Source: a virus
Length of the DNA stretch: 62,732 nt
Strand: one strand, 5' to 3'
IMG/VR virus record: IMGVR_UViG_3300047321_000416
Location: 1 to 62,732 of that record
In this document: in pieces, positions 34,079 through 42,194 of the stretch
Layout: every line of letters starts with the position of its first letter
How positions within the stretch are numbered: position 1 is the first letter of the stretch
The notes under the pieces: generated by a model
What the model was told of the DNA's origin: nothing
Database searches by the model: none
What the model saw: only the letters and a program-made list of their open reading frames with translations
Made by a program: the position numbers and the translations under genes

Positions 34079-34615
34079 ATGTTCGAGTGGCTCAATCGAC
34101 TCTACGAGCTCGTCTCGTCGTTCTTCCCGAAGTGGGTCATCCTCGATCCCCGGGAAGGCGGCGTCAAGTTCGTTCGCGGCAAGAAAGTCGTCGAGATGGG
34201 TCCGGGCATTCACTTCTACTGGCCCATCACCACCACCATCGACACGTATCCGACGGTGCGCCAGAGCGACAACCTGGTGACGCAGACGCTCGAGAGCAAG
34301 GACGGCGTAACGTTCACCGTAGCCGGCGTGCTCATTTACGATGTGCCCGACATCGTGAAGCTCTTGACGTCTTGTCATTCGGCGGTGCAGCTCGCGTCGG
34401 ATATCGCACTCGGCGGCATTCACGAGGTGTGCTGCCGCATGGGATGGGAAGAGCTAAAGGAAGAGCAGCGCAAGGGCACACTCGACACGAAGTTGAAGAA
34501 CTCGATGAACAAGCAGCTTTCGCAATACGGCATCCGGCTGCACTCATGCATGTTGACCGATCTGGCGAAGACGCGGGTCCTCAAGGTGCATCAAGCGATC
34601 CAGAAGGAAGCATAA
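34079..34615 (+). CDS. SPFH/Band-7-like protein
   Basis: 178 residues. EGGVKFVRGKKVVEMGPGIHFYWP and the following IDTYPTVRQ, QTLESKDGVTFTV match SPFH (stomatin/prohibitin) domains that assemble in membrane microdomains. Short; lacks the long C-terminal coiled coil. A weak hydrophobic N-terminus (LVSSFFPKWV) may contact the membrane. In this place before the lysozyme it may help lysis or shield the membrane (inference). Confidence 0.75.
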   Translation: MFEWLNRLYELVSSFFPKWVILDPREGGVKFVRGKKVVEMGPGIHFYWPITTTIDTYPTVRQSDNLVTQTLESKDGVTFTVAGVLIYDVPDIVKLLTSCHSAVQLASDIALGGIHEVCCRMGWEELKEEQRKGTLDTKLKNSMNKQLSQYGIRLHSCMLTDLAKTRVLKVHQAIQKEA

Positions 34616-35101
34616 ATGGTGAACGTGCAGCGCATGGAGGACCAGCTCATCCTCCACGAGGGCTTCCGGGCCCGACCGTATCTTGACACGCTCGAGAACT
34701 GGACGATCGGCGTCGGCTACAATCTGACGTCTCGTGGCGTCGATGTCATCAACATCGTGCTCGGCCGTCGCTATGTCGAGTTCGATGAGATCGAGCTGAC
34801 GATGGACGAGGCTCGCGCTGTCCTGCGAGCTGATATCGACCGCGTGGAGCACGCGATCGAGCAGTTGTGGCCAGCATATTCAGGGTTGACAGAGGTTCGT
34901 CAGCGTGTCATCGTTGACCTCGTTTTCAACATGGGGACGCGAGCACAGACGTTTGTCAAGTGCAAGGCCGCGATTGAAGCGAACAACTGGTCGCGAGCCG
35001 TTCAAGAACTCTACAGCTCCAAGTGGGCGTCGCAAGTCGGGCTCACTCGCGCACATCGATTGGGTCAGATGCTGCTCACCGGCAACGACTACACCTCATA
35101 A
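34616..35101 (+). CDS. Lysozyme/endolysin (GH24, T4-like)
   Basis: 161 residues. HEGFRARPYLDTLENWTIGVGYN holds the T4-lysozyme catalytic triad as E15, D24 and T30. Cuts the peptidoglycan glycan strand. No signal peptide, so release requires a holin or other permeabilising protein, none of which is clearly identified next to it. Confidence 0.9.
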   Translation: MVNVQRMEDQLILHEGFRARPYLDTLENWTIGVGYNLTSRGVDVINIVLGRRYVEFDEIELTMDEARAVLRADIDRVEHAIEQLWPAYSGLTEVRQRVIVDLVFNMGTRAQTFVKCKAAIEANNWSRAVQELYSSKWASQVGLTRAHRLGQMLLTGNDYTS

Positions 35102-35110
35102 GGAGACTTC

Positions 35111-36241
35111 GTGCCATCACCCAAAAATCGAAAGTGTCGGCTGTGTCCAACGCTCATCAATCGTGAGAGCGCAAGCGGACTCTGTCAGGATTGCTGGAAG
35201 AAGGAGCGTGCGGCCGCTGTGCCGTCAGCTCGCGTCAAGGCCGACCGCGATGTGAAAATGTTGAGCGATCAGCTCAGCATGTTCAAGCTCAAATACGGCG
35301 CGTCGTTGGACCGCATCAAATCGCTCGAGCGTGAGCTCGGCGTCGTCACCGACATCGGACGGAATACGATCTGCCCGGTGGACATCAAGCCCGTTCAAGC
35401 ATCGGGCACAGCTGAAGGGACCGTGGTTCTCGTCGCATCGGACTGGCACGTGGAAGAGCGCGTCGAACCCAGCAAGGTCAGCTTCTTGAATCGCTTCGAC
35501 CCGGACATCGCGGAGAAACGCGCATCGAACTTCTTTGGCAGCGGACTGCGGCTGACGAAGCTCCTGCAACAGGACATCAAGGTCAAGACCATCGTCCTGG
35601 CTCTGCTCGGCGACTTCATCAGCAACGAATTGCACGACGCCGAATCGGCAGAAGCCAACGCGCTCCAGCCGATGCACGCCGTGGAGTTCGCCTCGAATCT
35701 CATCGCCGGCGGGATCAACCACCTGTTGGACGGCACCGACTTCAACCTCGAGATCGTGGCGCACTCAGGGAACCATGCGAGGACAACGAAGCGCACGCGA
35801 TTCGGCGCGGAGAACGGGCATTCACTCGAATACCTCATGTATCTCGGACTCCGGAAAGAGTTCAAGGGCGAGAAGCGCGTCAACTTCACCATCGCCGACG
35901 GCTATCACAGCTACGTGAACGTCTACGACCAGACGCTCCGCTTCCACCACGGGCACGCGATCAACTACGGCGGCGGCATCGGCGGCATCTTCATTCCGGC
36001 GTTCAAGGCGATCTCACAGTGGGACAAAGCTCGCCGCGCTGACCTCGACATCTTCGGGCATTTCCACCAGATGAAAGACGGCGGCAAGTTCATCTGCAAC
36101 GGTTCGCTCATCGGCTACAATGCGTTCGCGCTGAGCATCAAAGCCGATTACGAACGGCCGCAGCAAACCCTCTTCCTCGTAGACAAGAATCGTGGGCGCA
36201 CATGCACGTGGCCGATTCTGCTGGAGAAAACGAAAGCATGA
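35111..36241 (+). CDS. Calcineurin-like phosphoesterase with N-terminal zinc motif
   Basis: 376 residues. Zinc-ribbon CRLCPTLI..GLCQDCW at 9-29, then coiled coil to about 75, then metallophosphoesterase motifs SDWHVEE, GDFIS, GNHART, HGH and GHFH in order. Acts on phosphodiester bonds of an unknown nucleic acid or nucleotide. Coupled to the next gene by ATGA. Confidence 0.85.
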   Translation: MPSPKNRKCRLCPTLINRESASGLCQDCWKKERAAAVPSARVKADRDVKMLSDQLSMFKLKYGASLDRIKSLERELGVVTDIGRNTICPVDIKPVQASGTAEGTVVLVASDWHVEERVEPSKVSFLNRFDPDIAEKRASNFFGSGLRLTKLLQQDIKVKTIVLALLGDFISNELHDAESAEANALQPMHAVEFASNLIAGGINHLLDGTDFNLEIVAHSGNHARTTKRTRFGAENGHSLEYLMYLGLRKEFKGEKRVNFTIADGYHSYVNVYDQTLRFHHGHAINYGGGIGGIFIPAFKAISQWDKARRADLDIFGHFHQMKDGGKFICNGSLIGYNAFALSIKADYERPQQTLFLVDKNRGRTCTWPILLEKTKA

Positions 36242-36531
36242 AGCCAGGCGAAAACGAGATGGCCGAAGCTAATGCGCTCGTCAACGGCGAGCGTCAAGCG
36301 GATTACGGCACACCTCGCGACAACTACTCCGGTATCGCCAAGGTCTGGAGCGGGATCCTCTCGCCGATTCTGAAGCGTGACATCACGCCCGAGGAAGCGG
36401 CATTGCTGATGGTCGGGTTGAAGCTCCAACGCCAGGCCATGAAGCCGAAGCGCGACAACATGGTCGACGCGCACGGTTATTTGTTGGTGTATGCTCACAT
36501 TGCGGAGAGTGCAGATGGCTTCGAGGGTTGA
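36238..36531 (+). CDS. DUF6378-like phage protein
   Basis: 97 residues from ATG 36238. Patterns QADYGTPRDN and KLQRQAMKPKRDNMVDAHGY are typical of a widespread phage protein of unknown function, often beside nucleotide metabolism genes. Confidence 0.7.
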   Translation: MKPGENEMAEANALVNGERQADYGTPRDNYSGIAKVWSGILSPILKRDITPEEAALLMVGLKLQRQAMKPKRDNMVDAHGYLLVYAHIAESADGFEG

Positions 36532-36850
36532 CAAGAAAGAACCGGCGCCGCTCAAGAGCGAATCGCCGTTTGTGCAAGAGCAGGTGTTGCTCGACCTGGC
36601 GGTTCTGAGCGATCCGGTGCTGCGTTCGATGTCCTACGACCTCGGGGACAGAGCGGAGTTCGGGTTCAGGAAATACGGGACCTATCTGCAAGCGAACAAC
36701 GGCCGCAACGCCGTCATGGATGCGTATCAGGAGGCGCTGGACTTAGTCGTCTACTTGAAGCAGTGCTGCATGGAGGGCAAGTCCCTTGAACTCGAGTATC
36801 AGAGCGCGCTGGGCATCGCTCGGCAGCTCTGTCGCACCCTCATCGGTTGA
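36515..36850 (+). CDS. MazG-like nucleotide pyrophosphohydrolase-type protein
   Basis: 111 residues from ATG 36515, overlapping the previous gene by 17 bp. GFRKYGTYLQANNGRNAVMD followed by AYQEALDLVVYLKQ resembles MazG-like helical proteins whose EEx2-4 helices bind metal. Catalysis is unproven because the canonical E-E spacing is incomplete. It ends the late operon. Confidence 0.6.
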   Translation: MASRVDKKEPAPLKSESPFVQEQVLLDLAVLSDPVLRSMSYDLGDRAEFGFRKYGTYLQANNGRNAVMDAYQEALDLVVYLKQCCMEGKSLELEYQSALGIARQLCRTLIG

Positions 36851-36905
36851 ACGTTCGAAGCTCCCGGTGCGCGCCTAGAGCATTTGGTGACGCCAGAAAA
36901 GCGAT

Positions 36906-36935
36906 CCTCCGGGGCCAGTTGGGGTGCTCCGGAGG
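36906..36935. terminator. GC-rich stem-loop ending the late operon (candidate)
   Basis: CCTCCGG (36906-36912) pairs with CCGGAGG (36929-36935). No U run follows, so it may work as a pause or mRNA-end structure rather than a standard intrinsic terminator. Confidence 0.5.
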
Positions 36936-37194
36936 GTCGAAGCTCTACGAAACCCTTCGTATATCGAGGCTCAACTGGTCATACCAGTGCCCCACGTCGA
37001 AAGCCTCGAATCATCAATGAAATACGCATAAAAGCTCAATAGTGAGAAAACGTTAATGTTTTCCCAAATATGAGAAAAACCCTGTATTTACAAGGGTTAA
37101 ACGCGGTTTGTGATGCAAACTGTGCTGTTTTGACACACCAAAATAGTCTCTAAGGCCATGAAACTAAACGCCAAAATAAGTGGGCGCCCACACC

Positions 37195-37221
37195 TTGACA
37201 ACGCTCGAACCCTTGTATCAT
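37195..37221 (+). promoter_or_regulatory. Promoter candidate for the small-gene region
   Basis: TTGACA (37195-37200) and TATCAT (37216-37221) are separated by 15 bases, slightly short for sigma70, but both boxes match well and it follows the AT-rich gap. Confidence 0.45.
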
Positions 37222-37384
37222 TGCTTTACCGTTGGAGTGACGTGCATCGCGTCGCCCGTGCCCCAGAGCCGATTGCCAGAGGGCCAGTGCGTAAGACGTC
37301 GTGCCGCCCACGGGATTGAAACGTCACTCGAATGCGGAGCTGCTCAGCAGCGTTTGACAATTCATTGATGCATTGTTTGACGGG

Positions 37385-37415
37385 ACGTCATCACATCGCG
37401 TTCGCGTGATGACGT
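37385..37415. promoter_or_regulatory. Perfect 10-bp inverted repeat
   Basis: ACGTCATCAC (37385-37394) pairs with GTGATGACGT (37406-37415) around an 11-base loop. It could be a regulatory protein site or RNA structure; there is no U run for termination. Confidence 0.55.
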
Positions 37416-37880
37416 TGACCGCGGCCATGCTCCGCCCACTCATCGCGTCGAGTGGCACCGGACTTCGCCCGCGCACCGGAAAATGCATCGCATGCCCACA
37501 GCAAAAGTTTCCAGCAAACATCGCATCACATCGCACGTCGATTGCAATGCCCGTCGCAAGAGCGCTCAGCCGCCATCCGCGCAGTGCACAAGTCGCAATC
37601 GACAAACGATGAGCCCGCAAGGGGCTCGATGACACTGGAGCTGCCCAATCAGACCGGACCCGACCGGTGAGGACAGCACGCCGCGCAAGCGGCGTTGACC
37701 GATGCGACATCACGCTCAACACCGAAATCGACCCGCGCATGACACACCGTCGTGAACGACGCGAGTGGCACCGGGCCGAAGTCAGGGAAGAGCTCGATTG
37801 TGATGACGACGTGCTGCTGAGAACAGCGCGTCGTAAACACCCGCACTCATTCCGAGTGCGTGGGTTCAAAGGCCCAACAC

Positions 37881-38099
37881 ATGAAAACGACACGTCATGC
37901 ACGACTCGAACTTGCGTCGAAGCTCCGACGCTCGGCGCTCAAGGGGTTCACGGGTTCAGGGTATCGACTCGGACCGGCCATCGTGCAACAGCTGCTCGAC
38001 GCCGCGAACGACATTATGAAGAGCGTCGAGCGCGACGACTCGGCGTTCATCGACCGCGTCACTCAGTCAGCGTATCGTCACACCGCGTCACAGCGTTAA
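37881..38099 (+). CDS. Small basic hypothetical protein
   Basis: 72 residues from ATG 37881 with AAAGG nearby. Basic, helical (LASKLRRSALKGF). First clear gene of the dense small-gene region; no family recognised. Confidence 0.5.
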   Translation: MKTTRHARLELASKLRRSALKGFTGSGYRLGPAIVQQLLDAANDIMKSVERDDSAFIDRVTQSAYRHTASQR

Positions 38100-38149
38100 C
38101 CGCCACGCGAGTGGCACCGACCAACACGTCGTCAATTGGAGAGACCATC

Positions 38150-38470
38150 ATGCAAATCGACAAAGCGCGCCGCGTTCTTGACCAACAGCTCCGCAATGAA
38201 CTGAAAGCGCTCAAGACACATCGCTCCGACCTCGCGACGGCGAAGGACGACCTCAAGATTGCACAGGCTGAACTGGCCGATGCGAAGCGACTGCTCGGAC
38301 TCGCGAAAACAGAGGGCGTGAAATCGGCCCTGAAGGACTACATTTCGATGGAGTGCGACGTGGAATATTTCGAGGACGAAGTGAAAGAGCTCAAGAGCGA
38401 CATCGATGACTCCGAAGATAAAATCGACGAGCTCGAGGATGCCATCGACGCGAACGACGAACTCGACTGA
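38150..38470 (+). CDS. Coiled-coil protein
   Basis: 106 residues from ATG 38150 after TTGGAGAG. Nearly entirely an amphipathic, highly charged coiled coil with acidic C-terminal half. Likely a structural adaptor; no domain named. Confidence 0.7.
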   Translation: MQIDKARRVLDQQLRNELKALKTHRSDLATAKDDLKIAQAELADAKRLLGLAKTEGVKSALKDYISMECDVEYFEDEVKELKSDIDDSEDKIDELEDAIDANDELD

Positions 38471-38483
38471 CCAGCGCTGCACC

Positions 38484-38510
38484 GCCACCCGGGCATGTCG
38501 CTCGGGTGGC
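38484..38510. terminator. 10-bp hairpin that contains the recurrent element
   Basis: GCCACCCGGG (38484-38493) pairs with CTCGGGTGGC (38501-38510), one G-T wobble, 7-base loop. The right arm enters GGGTGGCACC at 38504-38513. No U run. Confidence 0.55.
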
Positions 38511-38539
38511 ACCGACCACTGACTTGATTGGAGCACGGC

Positions 38540-38779
38540 ATGCGATACTTGAACGTCACGCTCATCAGCACCTCGGGTTCACCGACGACGTGCCAAATCA
38601 TGGCGCACGAAAACGAAGGAGTGGCACCCGCCATCGACTGGATGGAAATGAAAATGGCGCAGAGCAAGAAGCAGTCGTGGGGTTACGTCGCGGCGTTCAT
38701 CTTCGACACGGGCAGTTGCAAGCTCATCACCTATAACATCAACCGCATGCGCGCTCGCATCGTGAAGGAGAGCAAATGA
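38540..38779 (+). CDS. Small hypothetical protein
   Basis: 79 residues from ATG 38540, TTGGAGCAC upstream. Mixed alpha/beta; contains an in-frame VAP version of the GAGTGGCACC element. Coupled by ATGA to the next gene. No family. Confidence 0.6.
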   Translation: MRYLNVTLISTSGSPTTCQIMAHENEGVAPAIDWMEMKMAQSKKQSWGYVAAFIFDTGSCKLITYNINRMRARIVKESK

Positions 38780-39042
38780 CACTCGAACGCATCATCGCCA
38801 TCGCCACGGCCTACGACCGACTCGGGAGCGCTGTGCAAGAGCAAGTGAAGGACGCGCTTCAGGGTCGACATGACGACTGCAACCCGAACGCGCTTCGACT
38901 TGTGCAGGGCTTTTTTCACCACGTGAAAGAGCACGCTGACGTGAACGGCGACGACGAGCTCATGGAGACGACGCAGGACGCGCTCGACGAGCTCACCGAC
39001 TACCTCGATGATGGCGGCGCACCGGCCGCACCCCGTCGTTAA
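38776..39042 (+). CDS. Small acidic helical protein
   Basis: 88 residues, ATGA-coupled. Acidic C-terminal half (DDELMETTQDALDELTDYLDDG). No recognised domain. Confidence 0.65.
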   Translation: MTLERIIAIATAYDRLGSAVQEQVKDALQGRHDDCNPNALRLVQGFFHHVKEHADVNGDDELMETTQDALDELTDYLDDGGAPAAPRR

Positions 39043-39068
39043 CCTCGTTTCAAGAATTGAGTGGCACC

Positions 39069-39512
39069 ATGAAAACGAATGAACTCCCGACCGGCGTGCT
39101 CAAGAGCGACCTCGCCCGACCCTCGTATGACTCGAGCGTGAAGCTCTACAAGGGCGAGAGCGGACACGATTACAATGAATCGCAGTTCGAGCTGTGGTTC
39201 ACGACCGGCTTTGGCTGGTGCATCCCGACGCTGAGCATCAGCCGCGCACGCCGCGCCAACACGACCGACCGGACGTATGCGGTGCGCGTCAAGGACGGCG
39301 CAGCGGTCCGCATCGGCAAGGGACCCCACGTCACCGAGTGTGTGACGGTCTACGTTCGCATGTCGAGGTTGAAGTCGCTCAAGCCGTTCCTCGAACTCCG
39401 GCTCAAGGGACAGGGCGACGCGGGACAGATTCGTGACCGCATCAGCAGCCGACGCGCTCAGGGTCAGGTGATGCGCGCTGAGGGTCGTTCGTCGTGGCGC
39501 TGGGACGTGTAA
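39069..39512 (+). CDS. Hypothetical protein
   Basis: 147 residues. The start codon comes immediately after GAGTGGCACC (39059-39068), showing this element may act in a leader. Body is beta-rich then basic at the C-terminus. Unknown function. Confidence 0.65.
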   Translation: MKTNELPTGVLKSDLARPSYDSSVKLYKGESGHDYNESQFELWFTTGFGWCIPTLSISRARRANTTDRTYAVRVKDGAAVRIGKGPHVTECVTVYVRMSRLKSLKPFLELRLKGQGDAGQIRDRISSRRAQGQVMRAEGRSSWRWDV

Positions 39513-39513
39513 C

Positions 39514-39744
39514 ATGGCTCGCATGAAAAGCATTCACGGTGAAGCTCACGGCTTTCAGGGTCACTCGATGCGCGTGAGTCGCAACGCGCTCCGAGCGAAT
39601 GGGCCGCTGTTCCCCAATCACACCGGCTTCAAAGAGCGCTGGAAGGACGTCAAGTGCAAGTGCGGTGCGCCAGCGACTCGGGTGGCACCGAGAGGACGGT
39701 TCGGAGCGTGGTGCACGAAGCATGCACCGGAAAGGTTAACATGA
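39514..39744 (+). CDS. Small zinc-binding-like protein
   Basis: 76 residues. KCKCGAPATRV and WCTKHAPERL give C-x-C and C-x-x-H ligands for one zinc. Basic N-terminus. One of many short zinc-ribbon genes here. Confidence 0.6.
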   Translation: MARMKSIHGEAHGFQGHSMRVSRNALRANGPLFPNHTGFKERWKDVKCKCGAPATRVAPRGRFGAWCTKHAPERLT

Positions 39745-39911
39745 CGCTCGCCGAGTTCACACGTCAACTCAATTTGCTCACTCACATCGTGGAGGCCAAC
39801 GGCAAAAGCACCGACGATATTCAAGTGGTGGTTCGCATCAATGACGACACGAGCTTTTACGTTGTGTCGCTCGGCACGGATGAAGATGGCGATGTCGCCA
39901 TCGATTACTGA
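39741..39911 (+). CDS. Small hypothetical protein
   Basis: 56 residues, ATGA overlap. Helix then beta hairpin (DIQVVVRINDDTSFYVVSL). No family. Confidence 0.6.
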   Translation: MTLAEFTRQLNLLTHIVEANGKSTDDIQVVVRINDDTSFYVVSLGTDEDGDVAIDY

Positions 39912-39923
39912 TTGGAGCATATC

Positions 39924-40181
39924 ATGTTGAAGAAAATCTGGACGCACATGACCGAGGGTTTCGCGGAACATTATTACAGCAACTGGTTCGGCTACAAACA
40001 CGAGCTCGGCGTGCGCTTCCCTCGCCTGCGCGCTCTGTGGGACACCATCGCAGTGCGAGTCGAAGCATTGCCTTGCACGATTCACGGGCATGCGCTCGAG
40101 AGCGTCGGAGCTGATGCGGAAAACGGGCGCGAGTTTCTCGAGTGCACGCGATGCGGCTGGTTCGAGCGCATCCAGTTCTGA
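39924..40181 (+). CDS. Small protein with zinc-ribbon end
   Basis: 85 residues from ATG 39924, TTGGAGCATATC upstream. Ends with CTRCGWFERIQF; an upstream CTIHGH could supply the other ligands. Function unknown. Confidence 0.6.
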   Translation: MLKKIWTHMTEGFAEHYYSNWFGYKHELGVRFPRLRALWDTIAVRVEALPCTIHGHALESVGADAENGREFLECTRCGWFERIQF

Positions 40182-40195
40182 AGGGTGAGGGGCGT

Positions 40196-40215
40196 CGAGT
40201 GGCACCGGCCACTCG
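40196..40215. terminator. 7-bp perfect hairpin formed by the recurrent element
   Basis: CGAGTGG (40196-40202), loop CACCGG, CCACTCG (40209-40215). GAGTGGCACC is the left arm plus most of the loop. Confidence 0.6.
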
Positions 40216-40294
40216 GCGTGAAACCCCGTGTTCGGTCCCAACGCCGGACGGGTCGATGCGCCATTCCGGTGCATCGCGTTAGGAGGTTATCACA

Positions 40295-40534
40295 ATGAAC
40301 GTCACCAAGGTGCTCGCGCTTCTCGACTCCGCCGTCAAGGAAATCGAAGTGGTCTACGACGGCGCCATCGCGGCTGGCAAGAAGGACCCCATTCAGCTGA
40401 ACGGGCTCCAGTCGCTCGGCAAGGCGAACCAGGCCATCGAGAAGGCGAAGGACCGCCTCGCCGCGGCCATCGACAAGACGACGCCGAAGGTCAAGGAGGC
40501 GAAGGCCGAGAAGACGGTCGCTGCCAAGAAGTAG
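40295..40534 (+). CDS. Ala/Lys-rich helical protein
   Basis: 79 residues with a strong AGGAGG site. Acidic first half, then Ala/Lys-rich tail (VKEAKAEKTVAAKK), resembling histone-like or DNA-binding tails. No recognised domain. Confidence 0.65.
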   Translation: MNVTKVLALLDSAVKEIEVVYDGAIAAGKKDPIQLNGLQSLGKANQAIEKAKDRLAAAIDKTTPKVKEAKAEKTVAAKK

Positions 40535-40550
40535 TTCGGTCGCACTCAAG

Positions 40551-40574
40551 CTCGGGTGGCACCGGCCACCCGGG
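40551..40574. terminator. Hairpin with GGGTGGCACC element
   Basis: CTCGGGTGG (40551-40559), loop CACCGG, CCACCCGGG (40566-40574), with one G-T wobble. Same loop as the hairpin at 40196 but different stem sequence, so the loop and core are kept while the stem co-varies. Confidence 0.6.
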
Positions 40575-40654
40575 CAACCCTCGCAAAGTCCGCGTATGCG
40601 GCCCGTTGGTCTGCCGGAAAGCAGACGACTATGGGTTGAAAGGACCCTGACACC

Positions 40655-41290
40655 ATGGCATACAATCGTTTTCGTCGGCGTCGATTCCACGCCGGCGGGA
40701 CAAGCTCACCAGTGAAGAAGAGCGAGGGCATTCAAGCGGGACGGCGGAGCAAGTGCGCCGGCTGCGGGTTGCACATCGACCTCGGTGACCCGTTCACTCG
40801 ACTGCGTCTGAAGAAGGCGTATCGATTCCCGTGTGTGACGTGCGCGGCCAAACCGAAAGGGTCGAAGCGCTTTCACGTCGCATGCTTGCCGAGCGACTGG
40901 AACAAAGCGATGGGGTATGACCCCGCCGCTCACGTGCATCAAACGGTGTCGTGTGTGAATTGCTCGTTCACACAGAGCACGCCGTTCGGGAAGCACTGCC
41001 CGAATTGCGGCGAGCGACCCGACACCCGCAAGTCGGCCGGTGGAGCAGTGGCACCGCCTCCGAAGCCGAAGAGCGCATCGGAACTGTCCGTCGCGGCGAT
41101 ACTCGCGCTCGAGGGTGCGCTCAACGCGCAACTCCGGGAGCGAAGCAAAGTGCGAACGCCTGAACTGGAGAGCGAGTTCAAGAAGCTCCAGGGCATCAAG
41201 GCGCGCATCGTTCGACCCGGAACTCAGGGTGAAGAGCAAGCCGCGACCGTCGTCGCCATTCAGCGCCTCGTGAAACTGGTCTGGTCGTAA
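40655..41290 (+). CDS. Multi-zinc-ribbon protein
   Basis: 211 residues. CAGCGLHI/CVTCAAKP and later CVNCSF/CPNCGERP make two zinc ribbons, the last a typical rubredoxin-like knuckle; a basic start and a helical C-terminus follow. DNA- or RNA-binding is likely, partner unknown. Confidence 0.75.
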   Translation: MAYNRFRRRRFHAGGTSSPVKKSEGIQAGRRSKCAGCGLHIDLGDPFTRLRLKKAYRFPCVTCAAKPKGSKRFHVACLPSDWNKAMGYDPAAHVHQTVSCVNCSFTQSTPFGKHCPNCGERPDTRKSAGGAVAPPPKPKSASELSVAAILALEGALNAQLRERSKVRTPELESEFKKLQGIKARIVRPGTQGEEQAATVVAIQRLVKLVWS

Positions 41291-41316
41291 ACAACCGATT
41301 GAGTGTGGAGCACATC

Positions 41317-42093
41317 ATGTCAAACGAACTTGTCCGCCGTCAGCTTGAATCGTCCCTCGAAGTCAAGTCGCTGTCCGAGCTCGAGCGTGCCTCCGAGATC
41401 ATCATGTTGCTCATCGACACGTCGGGGTCGATGGGGGAATATCTCGACAACGCATCGCACCAGCGCTACATGGACGCCGTGTTCGCTCGCAGCGTGACGA
41501 ACCCCGTCGCGCTGTCGCCCGCGCAGTTCGGCGGTCGTGCGATTGACAAGCTGCGCGAAGCGGTCAACCAGATTCAGTCATCGGCGACCGAAGCGATTCC
41601 GATGATTGCGTTCGGCGGACCCTACGACGCGCAGGTGCGGTTCGTCGATGTCGTCCCCGAGCCGGACGGTGGCACCCCGTTGCACCTCGCGATTCCGCTC
41701 GCGAAGGAATACGGCGCGACCCGACTCGTCGTCGTCTCGGACGGCTCGCCCGACCTGCGCGACCAGTCGATGAGTGAAGCTCGCGCGTTCGGCGGGCGCA
41801 TCGATGTCGTGTTCGTCGGCAAGCCGGGTGATGGCGGTGCGCTCTACTTGAAGGCGCTCGCCGCGGCGACGGGTGGCACCATGCTCCAGGGCGACCTAAG
41901 CGAGGTGAAGAAGATCGCGTCGGTCATCATTGGGCTGCTCGAGGGCGATGTCGCACCGAGCACCGGACGGGTCTTCGCGACCGACGCGAGCGGTGGTGCG
42001 ACGGCACAGGACGCACCGGAACCGGTCGAGCCGGAAGACGATGACGACGAGGACGACGATGACGAGGAGGACGACGATGACGACGACGAATAG
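41317..42093 (+). CDS. von Willebrand factor A (vWA) domain protein
   Basis: 258 residues from ATG 41317. MIDAS motif DTSGSMG at 34-40, distal acidic/Thr elements (GGTPLHLA, SDGSPD), typical vWA. An extremely acidic tail (DDDDEDDDDEE...) ends it. vWA proteins often act with an AAA ATPase, but none is next to it; here it precedes an HExxH peptidase. Possible complex-assembly or host-interaction role. Confidence 0.85.
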   Translation: MSNELVRRQLESSLEVKSLSELERASEIIMLLIDTSGSMGEYLDNASHQRYMDAVFARSVTNPVALSPAQFGGRAIDKLREAVNQIQSSATEAIPMIAFGGPYDAQVRFVDVVPEPDGGTPLHLAIPLAKEYGATRLVVVSDGSPDLRDQSMSEARAFGGRIDVVFVGKPGDGGALYLKALAAATGGTMLQGDLSEVKKIASVIIGLLEGDVAPSTGRVFATDASGGATAQDAPEPVEPEDDDDEDDDDEEDDDDDDE

Positions 42094-42194
42094 CGAGTGG
42101 CTGATGGACGACGCTGGTCGGCGCATTGCGCCGGCCAGCTCGAATCGAGTGGCACCGGCCCCAACCATGTTTGACCAATTGATGGAGCGTAAAC

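Larger units (their letters stand above)
36851..37880. other. About 1 kb with no convincing gene; hairpin- and AT-rich control region
   Basis: From 36851 to 37880 no frame shows protein-like composition with a good start. Content: a GC stem at 36906-36935, an AT-rich stretch 37000-37180 with GAAAAC/GTTTTC (37047-37064) and AACCCT/AGGGTT stems, a promoter candidate at 37195, GCTGC/GCAGC at 37339-37351, a 10-bp stem at 37385-37415, GAGCCC/GGGCTC at 37611-37627, CGCACTC/GAGTGCG at 37842-37860 and the first two clustered GAGTGGCACC elements (37450, 37763). A basic 49-codon frame at 37483-37632 is possible but weak. Confidence 0.65.

Noticed and set aside
37305-37325. CRISPR-repeat-like string GGGATTGAAAC
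   Set aside because: It occurs once, without spaced repeats, so it is not an array.
37180-37368. 62-codon frame in the gene-free kilobase
   Set aside because: No ribosome site and atypical composition; crosses hairpins and promoter-like boxes.
37861-37876. tRNA T-arm-like GGGTTCAAAGGCCC
   Set aside because: No acceptor, D or anticodon arms fit around it; no tRNA found elsewhere by eye.
37667-38470. 267-codon frame covering the small genes at 37881 and 38150
   Set aside because: Coiled-coil gene and basic gene in other frames have better starts and compositions; the long product lacks protein-like pattern in its second half apart from the real in-frame coiled-coil part.
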